Shown piece after piece: positions 18,457 through 27,289 of a DNA stretch of 37,454 bases; within the stretch, counting starts at the first letter, position 1; every line of letters begins with the position of its first letter. The position numbers and the translations under genes were made by a program. The notes below the pieces were generated by a model that was given only the letters and a program-made list of their open reading frames with translations, had not been told where the DNA came from and did not search any database. The stretch spans positions 1 to 37,454 of the forward strand of contig JAGGDU010000050.1 of NCBI GenBank assembly GCA_018457135.1, read 5' to 3'. This stretch comes from Trichodesmium erythraeum GBRTRLIN201. Lineage in GTDB: Bacteria; Cyanobacteriota; Cyanobacteriia; Cyanobacteriales; Microcoleaceae.

Positions 18457-19444
18457 AATTTAATCAGAAAATTTGAAATATTTGAGATTTACTCCTCAGC
18501 AGTGCCAAGCAGAAAGGTTACATCTGAGAGTAGGCCAGAAAAAACAGGTACATCAAGAAGGGAACTAAATGCTCCTTCTCACCAAAAATTTCAATACATT
18601 GTCAAATTGTCAAGTAACATCAGCTATACTCCGTTCTCTTGTTTGACAATATTGTTCTAAGTTTTCCCGTTATCTGTCATCTAGTCTAGTATTTATTTAT
18701 TCCATGTTTACTTATGATATATATCTATGCTATTCCTTACTAAAACTATCATAATTAAGAGTAACAGATTGTATTAGCTCATTAATATAAATCTTTGCCA
18801 AATACAGAACAAAAGCAAACGAAGAGTGAGGGGTTAGATATGTTCCGCTATCAATATAATTATCTATTGGCGAGTTTGAGAAGTGCTAAAACTTTTATGA
18901 TTTAATGGCCAGAAAAAGCTGACGCCAAACCCCACAATTCAAATTGTGAAAGCGAAATAATTGTTGACAATTTTACTTCATTATCAGAGATAGTGACCCA
19001 AGCTAGTTCGAAAGTTTATACAGTTAGTTATAAAGATCCCAAACCTAAGCCAGACTTACACAAGGGAGAATAGAAGGGAAAAAACTAGTTTAAGTCATTA
19101 GCTATGCCAGATTTGAGAGACGAAGCTTATGCTACTCAAAATCTTACGATTGGATATGTTCAACTATTCCTAAATAAATATCAATAATAAATAAATGATC
19201 ACAAATTCAAAAATGTATAAGTTCAGTTATTGATTCATGTTTTAAATTATCAACGCCTTTTAAATTATATCTAAGTCAAAGAATTAATTTATAAAAATAA
19301 AATATAATACTACGTTTGCAATATCAAATTAGGATAAGCTTACCATTAAAGTTAATATTACAGTCAAACTATTACACATAATAATAATTATATACTATTT
19401 GCTATAATTAAGCAAATGTCAACCCAAATTATTAATTGAATCCT
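18457..19444. other. Intergenic region with ORF remnants
   Basis: Nearly 1 kb between the divergent Tab2-like and aminotransferase genes. It holds an interrupted small ORF (18840-19073) and, from about 19104, a short open stretch reading MPDLRDEAYATQNLTIGYVQ of about 27 residues, which I cannot identify. The sequence GCTATAAT (19401-19408) about 37 bp before the aminotransferase ATG may be its -10 element, but no good -35 accompanies it. Confidence 0.45.
18840..19073 (+). pseudogene. Small ORF with an in-frame stop, function unknown
   Basis: Behind a GAGGGG Shine-Dalgarno-like sequence, an ATG at 18840 opens a frame (MFRYQYNYLLASLRSAKTFM) broken by one TAA. The TAA would be a Gln codon with a single C-to-T change. 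The frame then continues (WPEKADAKPHN, DNFTSLSEIVTQASSKVY) to a TAG at 19071, 77 codons in all. One lesion in an otherwise open frame suggests recent decay or a false ORF. I recognise no domain. Confidence 0.3.
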
Positions 19445-20710
19445 ATGATTAATCCTGCCTTGAGTCAATTTGGTACAACAATGTCCCGCCTGACAGGTGT
19501 GCGGGCTATTATGGCAGATATTATTGCCACCCTACGGGGGGGTCAAGGTCAGGAATTTCTTGACTTCAGTTCTGGAAACCCGCTTGTTTTACCAGAAGTA
19601 GAAAAATTATGGAAAGACTGTACCACAGAATTATTGGCAAGTCCAGAGTATGGGGAAGTAGTAGGACGCTATGGTTCTTCTCAAGGTTATCAACCTTTTA
19701 TTGATGCCGTTGTTAATGACTTTAATTCTCGGTATGGGTTGAGTTTGAGCGATCGCAATGTTTTGATTACTCCTGGTTCTCAGTCTATATATTTCTATGC
19801 TGCTAATGCTTTTGGAGGATATACTGACAACCAAACTCTGAAAAAAATTGTTCTACCCCTTAGCCCAGACTACACTGGTTATGGTGGAGTTAGTTTAATT
19901 CCAGAGGCAGTAGTTGCCTACAAACCAACTCTGGAAATTGATGATGAGGATCATCGCTTCAAATATTGTCCCGACTTTAGTCAACTCGTCATTGATGAAA
20001 ATACTGGTTGTGTTATTTTCTCACGCCCCTGTAACCCCACTGGTAATGTCATTAGTGTTGATGAGGTCAAAAAAATTGCCCATCAAGCCAATGTTTATGG
20101 TGTGCCAGTATTGGTGGATGCGGCTTATGCTCCTCCCTATCCAGGATTAAATTTTGTCGACATGGAACCTGTTTTTGGGGACAATATTGTTCATTGTATG
20201 AGTTTATCAAAGGCTGGACTTCCAGGAGAACGAATTGGCATTGCTATTGGAGATGAAAGAATAATTGAGGTTTTGCAAGGGTTTCAGACTAATATGTGTA
20301 TTCATTCTCCTCGTTATGGACAGGCGATCGCTACTGATGCAATTAATTCTGGGGCTCTGGCAGAAATTTCTACTAAAGTAATTCGGCCTTTTTATCAAAA
20401 TAAATTTTCGATTTTAGAATCAACTTTAGAAAAAGCTTTACCAAAAAATTTGCCCTGGTTTCTCCATCGTTTTGAAGGAGCTATTTTTGCTTGGTTGTGG
20501 TTAAAAGATTTACCAATGACTGACTGGGAATTTTACCAAAAGTTGAAGGAAGTAGGAATTATTGTTGTGCCTGGTAGTTCATTTTTCCCTGGTTTACGAG
20601 AAGAATGGCCTCATAAACAACAGTGTATTCGTATTAGTTTAACAGCTCCCGATGAGCATATTCAAGAGGGAATGGAACGCTTGGCAAAGATGATAATTTC
20701 AATTTTTTAA
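19445..20710 (+). CDS. avtA: Valine--pyruvate aminotransferase (AvtA-type, PLP-dependent)
   Basis: About 421 residues, fold type I aminotransferase. It tracks E. coli AvtA along its length: GRYGSSQGYQPFIDAV (Y-x-G-PQG region), NVLITPGSQSIYFY, SRPCNPTGNVI (substrate-binding NPTGN), VLVDAAYAPPYPG with the PLP-binding Asp/Tyr, and MSLSKAGLPGERIG, where Lys256 (codon 20210) should form the Schiff base. EGAIFAWLWLKDLPMT and VPGSSFFPGL close the match. AvtA moves the amino group between valine and pyruvate (alanine), linking alanine and branched-chain metabolism. The upstream in-frame TTG at 19436 is a less likely start than the ATG at 19445, as no Shine-Dalgarno site favours it. The gene looks singly transcribed. 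Confidence 0.92.
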   Translation: MINPALSQFGTTMSRLTGVRAIMADIIATLRGGQGQEFLDFSSGNPLVLPEVEKLWKDCTTELLASPEYGEVVGRYGSSQGYQPFIDAVVNDFNSRYGLSLSDRNVLITPGSQSIYFYAANAFGGYTDNQTLKKIVLPLSPDYTGYGGVSLIPEAVVAYKPTLEIDDEDHRFKYCPDFSQLVIDENTGCVIFSRPCNPTGNVISVDEVKKIAHQANVYGVPVLVDAAYAPPYPGLNFVDMEPVFGDNIVHCMSLSKAGLPGERIGIAIGDERIIEVLQGFQTNMCIHSPRYGQAIATDAINSGALAEISTKVIRPFYQNKFSILESTLEKALPKNLPWFLHRFEGAIFAWLWLKDLPMTDWEFYQKLKEVGIIVVPGSSFFPGLREEWPHKQQCIRISLTAPDEHIQEGMERLAKMIISIF

Positions 20711-20978
20711 TCACATCATCTGGAGAAAGAAGCAACAGCAAAAATATACTAATAATTAAGTTTAACTAGTTTTTTTTAGTTGTGATTATCAAATATAATT
20801 GAGCTTTCTTTTAGTCAAAATAATTTGTATTCAAATTATTTTAAATTCCCTATTCGTTACTTCCTAACTGAATGCTTAACTTTCAAAATTTAATTTTTGA
20901 AGTTAAAAATTATTCTCATGCGAGGGTGTTATCAGATATATAAAGATATTATAAATAGAAAAAATTCATTATTGAAAT

Positions 20979-21683
20979 ATGATAACTGTCAAAGAAGCAA
21001 GAGAAAAAGCACTACATTTTCTTAGTGAACAAGGACTGGAAAGAGAATTTCTTGAAAATGTCTCAATCAAACTTGATGATGCAGAAAAATTAATTAATAT
21101 AAGCCGTCACAAACAGCCTCAAAAAATATTAGAAGTTAGTACTTTTGTGGAAGTCTCTACTGCTGTATTAGGATTGTGTTTAGCAGAAACAAAAATTGTT
21201 TGTATAGATGCCGACTTTCCTGTAGAGCTTCAAAATATCCTCTGTGTTAAACAATTTAAAATTGACAATCAAAAGACTAATTTATATTTTGTTGAAAAAG
21301 TTTTACTATACTTAAAAATTTTGACAAAATTTACCCTGAAGCGAGGTTTTTTTTCCTGTTTTTTTCCCAATCAAAAAGATTTGAATAAAGTTGTGAATTA
21401 TGGAATTAAACCTGAAGACAGAAAAATTATTGGTCCAGAAGTCTGTGAAAAATACGGACCATTTGATCTGGGATTTCTAGATGGAAACCATCGAAAGGAA
21501 GCTGTAAAACAAGACCTAACATTACTATCTAGTTATATTAGACCTGGAGGAGAAATAGTTCTTCATGATGTAGGTTTAGATTACTGGGGACAAGAAGTAA
21601 GACAAGGTGTCGAGCAATTTTTAAAAGAACATCCTCAAAAAAAATTTCGTATTGAAGGTGAAATTGGCTTTATTTCAGTTTAA
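20979..21683 (+). CDS. Class I SAM-dependent methyltransferase-like protein (Methyltransf_24 type) with altered motif I
   Basis: 234 residues with a Rossmann methyltransferase layout: KILEVSTFVEVSTAVLGL (~43-60), KIVCIDADF (~66-74), FDLGFLDGNHRKEAV (~160-174) and IRPGGEIVLHDVGLDYWG (~183-200). The LDGNH...PGG...LHD set is typical of the Methyltransf_24 group, often linked to sugar or natural-product methylation. Motif I normally reads E-x-G-x-x-x-G; here the first glycine is Ser and the second Glu, so SAM binding may be weakened or lost. There are no frameshifts. The substrate is unknown. It lies 268 bp after avtA on the same strand, too far to claim an operon. Confidence 0.75.
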   Translation: MITVKEAREKALHFLSEQGLEREFLENVSIKLDDAEKLINISRHKQPQKILEVSTFVEVSTAVLGLCLAETKIVCIDADFPVELQNILCVKQFKIDNQKTNLYFVEKVLLYLKILTKFTLKRGFFSCFFPNQKDLNKVVNYGIKPEDRKIIGPEVCEKYGPFDLGFLDGNHRKEAVKQDLTLLSSYIRPGGEIVLHDVGLDYWGQEVRQGVEQFLKEHPQKKFRIEGEIGFISV

Positions 21684-21993
21684 CTTTGCAATGTATAGTT
21701 GAATGTGCTCAAAAATTCTAGATGCCGAATTTTTCATACTTTTTATAGTTTTTTTATAGTTAGAGAGCTCATTCTATAATATTAAATTGGTAGTCCTAAA
21801 CAGATAAAAATATTAAAAGATATTAGTTGCTATATTCCTTTAATTGTCAGAAGGTAGACGAGAAAAACCATTACTTGTTTACCACTACCATTAAATTTAA
21901 TAGCGGTTTTCACTTTATAAATACAAAACTTCCCCTGAAAGCCAAAATCTCTGTATCCTTGAATCATGAAAACTGCTATGAGTTGAGCGTGTT
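21684..21993. other. Intergenic region between convergent genes
   Basis: About 310 bp between the methyltransferase-like and amidohydrolase stops. I see no ORF and no strong terminator hairpin. Confidence 0.4.
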
Positions 21994-23196
21994 TTAGCTA
22001 TCAGTTGTTGTTACCTTTGTATGATTATGCCAATATTTATAAGCAGCATAAGCTAAAACCACTACACAGGTAACAATAGAAGACTCATCTACCTCAAACT
22101 GGGGATGATGAAGAGGATAATTATATTTATCTTTATACCCAACTCCTAGACGAAACATCATACCAGGCACTTTTTGAAGATACATAGAAAAATCTTCTGC
22201 ACCAAGAGAAGGCTCTGGTAAAACAATAACTCGATCGCTACCCCAAGCCTCCAAAGCTACTGACTCAACTAATTGAGTCAACACCGGGTTATTTTGCACA
22301 GATGGTACCCCCTGTCGATAATTCAGTTCATACTTAGCGCCATAAGAATTACAAATATTGGCCACAATATTTTCAATCCAGGCAGGTAAAGTTTTGTGGG
22401 TATCTGGATGAAGCGATCGCACAGTTCCCGACATTTTGACCTGATCTGCTATCACATTTGGCGCCCGACCGCCACTAATCTTACCAATTGTTAACACTAC
22501 CGGTCTCAAAGGATTATGAGTTCTACTAATGGCCTGTTGTAAATTAGTAATTATCTGAGAAGAAATCCAAATAGCATCTGTGGCTTCGTGAGGGCGGGCA
22601 CCATGACCAGACTCTCCAATAATTGTTAATTCCAAATCATCAGCAGCAGCGGTTAGTGCCCCATGGCGAATACCCACCGAACCTGCAAGAATACTTGGGT
22701 AAACATGGACTCCTAAAATTGCCTCTACATTCTCAAGGACTCCATCTTTAATCATCCAATTTGCACCTTGAGATATTTCCTCTGCTGGTTGAAATAGAAA
22801 ACGGACATCTCCTGGTAGAAGTTCTCCCAACTCAGATAATACCATTGCTGTACCTAAGCCTACAGTAGTGTGAATATCGTGACCACAGGCGTGCATAACT
22901 CCAGTATTACGAGAAGCAAAATCCAAATTAGTACATTCTTTAATGGGCAAACCATCCATATCAGTACGAATTGCCAGCCATTGATTATTGTTAGTACTAC
23001 CTTTAAGTTCCCCCACGATGCCAGTTTTACCAACAGCTTCCCGCACATGAAGACCGCAGGAAGATAATACACCTGCAACATAGGCAGCGGTTTGGTGTTC
23101 TTGGCCACTTAATTCTGGGTGGGAGTGAATATGGCGACGAATTTCAATCAGACGAGGTGCTAGAGTAGTTGCTAATTCTTTAATTTTGTTTAACAT
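21994..23196 (-). CDS. M20-family amidohydrolase (N-acyl-L-amino acid amidohydrolase-like)
   Basis: 400 residues, peptidase M20D type. Seen: HSHPELSGQEHQTAAYV near the N-terminus, the metal-binding HACGHD (102-107), the PAEE motif with catalytic Glu139 and metal ligand Glu140, GVHVYP with His164, GHGARPHEATDAI in the lid/dimerisation domain, and a C-terminal SLGAEDFSMYLQKVPG with HHPQFEVDE, where another metal ligand sits. Such enzymes use a two-metal site to remove the acyl group from N-acyl amino acids; plant relatives hydrolyse IAA-amino acid conjugates. The exact substrate is unknown. It is complete, cytoplasmic and encoded alone. Confidence 0.92.
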   Translation of the reverse strand: MLNKIKELATTLAPRLIEIRRHIHSHPELSGQEHQTAAYVAGVLSSCGLHVREAVGKTGIVGELKGSTNNNQWLAIRTDMDGLPIKECTNLDFASRNTGVMHACGHDIHTTVGLGTAMVLSELGELLPGDVRFLFQPAEEISQGANWMIKDGVLENVEAILGVHVYPSILAGSVGIRHGALTAAADDLELTIIGESGHGARPHEATDAIWISSQIITNLQQAISRTHNPLRPVVLTIGKISGGRAPNVIADQVKMSGTVRSLHPDTHKTLPAWIENIVANICNSYGAKYELNYRQGVPSVQNNPVLTQLVESVALEAWGSDRVIVLPEPSLGAEDFSMYLQKVPGMMFRLGVGYKDKYNYPLHHPQFEVDESSIVTCVVVLAYAAYKYWHNHTKVTTTDS

Positions 23197-23261
23197 AGAT
23201 AATTTTTTTGCCTATTCTTTAGATTTATTTAACTTAATAAAAAGCCTTTTTCTGAAATTGT

Positions 23262-23291
23262 AGGTTGGGTTTTAATGCCTTAACCCAACCT
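23262..23291. repeat. Cyanobacterial GTTGGGTT hairpin repeat
   Basis: Perfect 10-bp stem AGGTTGGGTT (23262-23271) / AACCCAACCT (23282-23291) with a 10-nt loop, upstream of the amidohydrolase. The same core, as GTTGGGT/ACCCAAC, forms the repeat at 33050-33126, so it belongs to a dispersed family. Confidence 0.75.
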
Positions 23292-23643
23292 CTTGATTTA
23301 TGTTTATTTACTGATATTACCCAGCTCAACAATGTTTCAAGAATTTTAGTGATTAGTTGAAAAGGAAATATCAAGGGTTTCAGATATAGGGTGCCTAACA
23401 TCAGTTATTTCCTAGAAATAGGAAGCAATAAAACCTATAATTACTTTAATAAAAGTAATAATTAATAACTGGTATATTGATAACTGAAAAAAAAATTATC
23501 TGAAAGAGCGATCGCTTTACCTCAAAAACTTTACAAAAAATATGTCAAAGTTTTTGTACAACTAGGAACAAAAAAACTATAATAGTTAATACAAAGTATA
23601 AAATTTAACTTTTCTACTAAATTTGATAAAAAAATATTAATTA

Positions 23644-24474
23644 ATGAAACATTCAGATATTCCACTTTACACTTAGGTCGATGTCAAAGATATTTTGCTA
23701 GATATACAACCCGATAAATTACCTAAATAGTTAGTTTGGGCTAGATGTTATTGGGATGAATTAAGTATAGGAATTAGTGTTGAGAAAAAACGAAGCTAAA
23801 AATTGGCGGAAATAAGTTTTTGGTTCTAGATTTCGAGTATATAAAACTAAAGAAATAATCGAAAAATTCATAATATTTATAATATTAAAAGGCCTAAAAA
23901 TACAAGATAATAATGAGCCTAATTTTAGAGTATTAAAAAGTAATAAATTCGCGAATATTTCATAAAATTAGAAAGCACGAAAACAGAAAAAATAAACCTT
24001 ACTATTTGGTTTGAATAAACAGAGCAAAAAGCGCCAAATCCTAAATGAAAACCTAGTTTTGAAAGACCATAATTTATTTAGTTTGAGCACAAAAATATAG
24101 ATCTTCAACCTCCCCAAATATTTCCATCAAATATTCCTCCAACCATAGCTTTTCATTCATTTAGAGGGGGAGTAAGAAGAACAACTCATGCCCAAGCTTG
24201 AGCTCAAGCTTAGATTTCAGAAAAAACTACTAAAAAACGAAAAGTACTTATGGTAGATGGAAACCTAGAAGCACCAGAAAAAAGACTCTTATAAACTATT
24301 CAACCTTTTCTGGAAAAAGACCAAAAACAAATGAGCATAATTACACCATTTGCACAAAATTTATTAGTATTGCCCCAAATTTGGAAAGATATCATAAATA
24401 TTCTTCAAGAGTCAGAAATAGTCGAAAAAATGCGCATTCTTTTAGAATGGTTACCAAAGGATTTAAATATTTAG
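23644..24474 (+). pseudogene. Decayed ParA/MinD-like P-loop ATPase (KGGVGR-type)
   Basis: Start (23644) and stop (24472-24474) are in the same frame, but many stops and frameshifts lie between. Conserved pieces: an N-terminal segment reading DVKDILLDIQPDKLPK, stop, LVWARCYWDELSIGIS. Two TAGs here sit where TGG (Trp) would fit. A P-loop follows, IAFHSFRGGVRRTTHAQA (from about 24145), then KVLMVDGNLEAPEK (from about 24245), which resembles the VLLVDxDLEAPG that follows the P-loop in KGGVGR-type ParA/MinD-like ATPases. The tail reads NLLVLPQIWKDIINIL. P-loop GVGRTT has become GVRRTT. The middle (about 23800-24050) is frameshifted. Intact relatives are AAA-like ATPases of uncertain role. Confidence 0.7.
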
Positions 24475-24745
24475 GTGACACAACTAAAATAGTTCAATAA
24501 GCGTAGGTAAGATTAAAGTATAAAATTTAACAATAATAGAGTTAGTATTAAATTGCACTATTGTTAATATAATATCTAAATTTATTTGGTGTGTTTGATT
24601 AGGTGTAAGTGGAGTTGAGGTATAAAAATGAACAATTAATAATAGAGCCAGTATAGGTTTTAACTGTTTTTCTAATCAGACCCACATTTGTTTTATTAGG
24701 TTTAGTATAACAGAATAAAAAAATATCTTAATTTCCAATCATTTG

Positions 24746-25762
24746 ATGCCAAAAATTCTTAAGTCAATTCTATTCCCAATATTCGCAGTCTTAGCCGCAT
24801 TATTAGTAGGAGCAGGTTTAATGATCTTAGCAAAAACTAACCCTGTAACTGCCTATACTGCCCTATTCCAAGAATCTCTAACTACCTACTTTGGTTTCAG
24901 CAATACCCTCAGCAAAACCACACCATTATTATTAGTAAGTTTAGGAATATTAATAGCATTACGAGCAGGTTTATTTAATCTCGGTGGCGAAGGACAAATT
25001 TATATGGGTGCTTTAGGCAGTGTTGTCATCGGACTATATTTGCCGAATTTACCAATGTGGATACATTTACCCCTAGCATTAGTAGGAGGTTTTCTTCTAG
25101 GAGCAATTTGGGGAGCGATCGCTGGTTACCTCAAAACTGCCCGTGGTTTAAACGAAGTCTTGACCACCCTACTACTAAATTACATCGCTCAAAACTTTGT
25201 CAATTATATGGTAAATGAGCCACTTATCGCCCCCAACGCCCCCAGTCCCTACACCCCCCTAATTGCTGAGTCAGCACGTTTGCCCATAATTTTACCCAAA
25301 ACTCAAGCTCATGCCGGAATTTTATTGGCCTTAGCTATTGCAATTATTTTAGCAATAGTCTTGTCCTTCACCGCCTTCGGTTATCAAGTGGATGCTGTGG
25401 GACAAAACCCTACTGCAGCTAGTTACGCTAAAATACCTGTTAAACAAACTATTATCACAGTAATGGGTTTATCCGGTGGCTTGGCAGGTTTAGCAGGAAG
25501 TACAGAAGTATTAGGAGCAAAATATCGGTTATTTGAAAATTTTTCTCCCGGCTATGGTTTTGACGCGATCGCCATTGCTTTATTAAGTCGGAGCAACCCA
25601 CTAGCAGTAATTTTAACATCCTTATTTTTTGGTGTTCTCAGGAGTGGAGCCAATGTAATGCAACGTAGTGCAGGAGTATCGATCACTGTTATTTATGTTA
25701 TTCAAGGCTTAACAATGTTATTTTTAGCAATAAGTCTAGCATTTGAGTCTAGATCCAAGTAA
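24746..25762 (+). CDS. ABC transporter permease, nucleoside/simple-sugar type (NupP/YufP-like)
   Basis: About 338 residues and strongly hydrophobic, with roughly 8-10 membrane helices. The BPD_transp_2 hallmark LRAGLFNLGGEGQIYMGALG (~75-94) is clear, as are RGLNEVLTTLLLNYIAQNFV (~132-151) and VGQNPTAASYAKIPV (coupling-helix region, ~220). This is the larger permease of importers that take up nucleosides or related compounds with a BmpA-like lipoprotein and a duplicated ATPase. The partner permease follows at 25965. Neither the ATPase nor the binding protein is in the window. The frame also opens with TTG at 24743, but the ATG at 24746 is the likely start. Confidence 0.9.
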   Translation: MPKILKSILFPIFAVLAALLVGAGLMILAKTNPVTAYTALFQESLTTYFGFSNTLSKTTPLLLVSLGILIALRAGLFNLGGEGQIYMGALGSVVIGLYLPNLPMWIHLPLALVGGFLLGAIWGAIAGYLKTARGLNEVLTTLLLNYIAQNFVNYMVNEPLIAPNAPSPYTPLIAESARLPIILPKTQAHAGILLALAIAIILAIVLSFTAFGYQVDAVGQNPTAASYAKIPVKQTIITVMGLSGGLAGLAGSTEVLGAKYRLFENFSPGYGFDAIAIALLSRSNPLAVILTSLFFGVLRSGANVMQRSAGVSITVIYVIQGLTMLFLAISLAFESRSK

Positions 25763-25964
25763 AGACATCCCACAAACTTGCCAGGAAATTTTTAGCACTC
25801 CTGTATAGTCATGGTAGATAGGGACGAACAATGAACAACACCGGGAACAGGATACTCCTAGTGCCTTTTCCCTGAAAAAATAATTAAAAACAATTAAAAA
25901 TAATTACAGTTATTTCCTTCCAGCTCTTAAAAAATCCTAGTTTCCCACTCATCTAATTTTTACA

Positions 25965-26897
25965 ATGAAATTTTCAAACATCGACTTTTTTTCTGACTAT
26001 TTATCTGCCACAATTCGACTTTCTATACCTCTAGCTTTTGCTGCTTTAGGTGGATTATTTTCCGAACGTTCCGGCGTACTTAATATTGCTTTAGAAGGAA
26101 TGTTATTAACAGGAGCTTTTGTCAGTGCAGCTGTTTCTATTGCTACTGGAAATCCTTGGATAGGAACCTTAGTAGCAGTTTTCGCCGGGGGAATTTTAGG
26201 CTTAATTCATAGTTATCTTTGTATCAGTTTAAAAGTTAATCAATTAATCTCTAGTTTAGCAATAAATTTAGCAGCATCAGGATTAACTGCTTATGGTGCT
26301 AGATTATTATTTAATAGTGGCACAATTGCTTTGCCAGGCATTGAAAAAATCAATCTTTTCGGATTAAAAAAATTACCTATTGGGGAAATATTTTTTAATC
26401 AAGACTTATTATTTTATTTATTATTGTTATTAATTATAGTTGCTAATTATATCATTTTTAATACCAGTTGGGGTTTAGCTATAAGAGCAGTTGGCGAATA
26501 TCCTCAAGCAGCAGCAACAGCCGGAATATCTGTTAGTTTAGTCCGTTATTTAAGCGTAAGTATTAGCGGTTGTTTGGCAAGTTTGGGAGGAGTTTACTTA
26601 GCATTAGTTCATGTGAAATTTTTTACCGAAGGCATGAGTAGTGGAAAAGGTTTTATTGCCTTAGCAGCCATAATCTTTGGTAGATGGCATCCAGTTTATA
26701 CCGTTTTAGCCTGTTTATTATTTGGAGCAACAGAAGCTTTGCAATTGAGAGTTCAAGCTTTTAATCTAAACATTCCCTATCAATTTTTAAAAATGTTACC
26801 TTATATTATTACTCTATTAGCCTTAATTGGTTTAGCAGGTAAATCTACCCCTCCTGCTGCTTTAGGAAAAGTGTATTTTAAAGATAGTAAAAATTAG
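25965..26897 (+). CDS. ABC transporter permease, nucleoside/simple-sugar type (NupQ/YufQ-like)
   Basis: 310 residues, very hydrophobic, second permease of the pair. Seen: FSERSGVLNIALEGMLLTGAF (~29-49), the usual N-IALEGMM motif of the smaller permease, LKVNQLISSLAINLAASG (~87-104), AVGEYPQAAATAGISV (~175-190, contact to the ATPase) and GKGFIALAAIIFGRWHP (~225-241). Together with the gene at 24746 it would form the membrane channel of an inner-membrane importer. The 202-bp gap between the two contains a GGGAACAGG/CCTTTTCCC hairpin (25843-25872), wider than usual for this operon type. The gene is complete. Confidence 0.9.
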   Translation: MKFSNIDFFSDYLSATIRLSIPLAFAALGGLFSERSGVLNIALEGMLLTGAFVSAAVSIATGNPWIGTLVAVFAGGILGLIHSYLCISLKVNQLISSLAINLAASGLTAYGARLLFNSGTIALPGIEKINLFGLKKLPIGEIFFNQDLLFYLLLLLIIVANYIIFNTSWGLAIRAVGEYPQAAATAGISVSLVRYLSVSISGCLASLGGVYLALVHVKFFTEGMSSGKGFIALAAIIFGRWHPVYTVLACLLFGATEALQLRVQAFNLNIPYQFLKMLPYIITLLALIGLAGKSTPPAALGKVYFKDSKN

Positions 26898-27289
26898 GAG
26901 GTGTAGTAGAGGAGAAAATTTTCCGAAAAATAGCTACTGACACTTAAACAAAACATAACTAGAAAACAGACTCAAATTATCTTCACCTTAATGCTTATAC
27001 TTTGGCGGATATTACCAGATAGCAGAAAGCACTTATTCTCAAAGGTTAATTCCAATTGCGGCTATATTTTATACGCAAACTTTATACACAAACAATGCTA
27101 CCAAACATGATTAAAAACTAAGTAAGGACCTTCTATAGAACATCCCTACTTAGGCTTCTAAAATCACCCAGACTGTTGAATCAAGTAATCTCTAGAGCAA
27201 CTAATAGCAATGCTTCAACAGAACTATCAGCAAATAAATACAAACTCATATGTGAAAGTGACAGCTATTGAAAAACCGTATTTCTCTAC
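26898..27289. other. Intergenic region between convergent genes
   Basis: A 10-bp stem with one mismatch, CTAAGTAAGG (27118-27127) / CCCTACTTAG (27144-27153), could end transcripts of the permease pair. Near 26991, CTTATACTTTGG followed by AGCAGAAAGCA echoes the sequence ahead of the heptamer array at 35102-35179. No gene seen. Confidence 0.5.

Noticed and set aside
18960-19020. tRNA-like TTCGA motif near 19010
   Set aside because: No acceptor or anticodon stems surround it; no tRNA gene could be folded here or elsewhere in the window.
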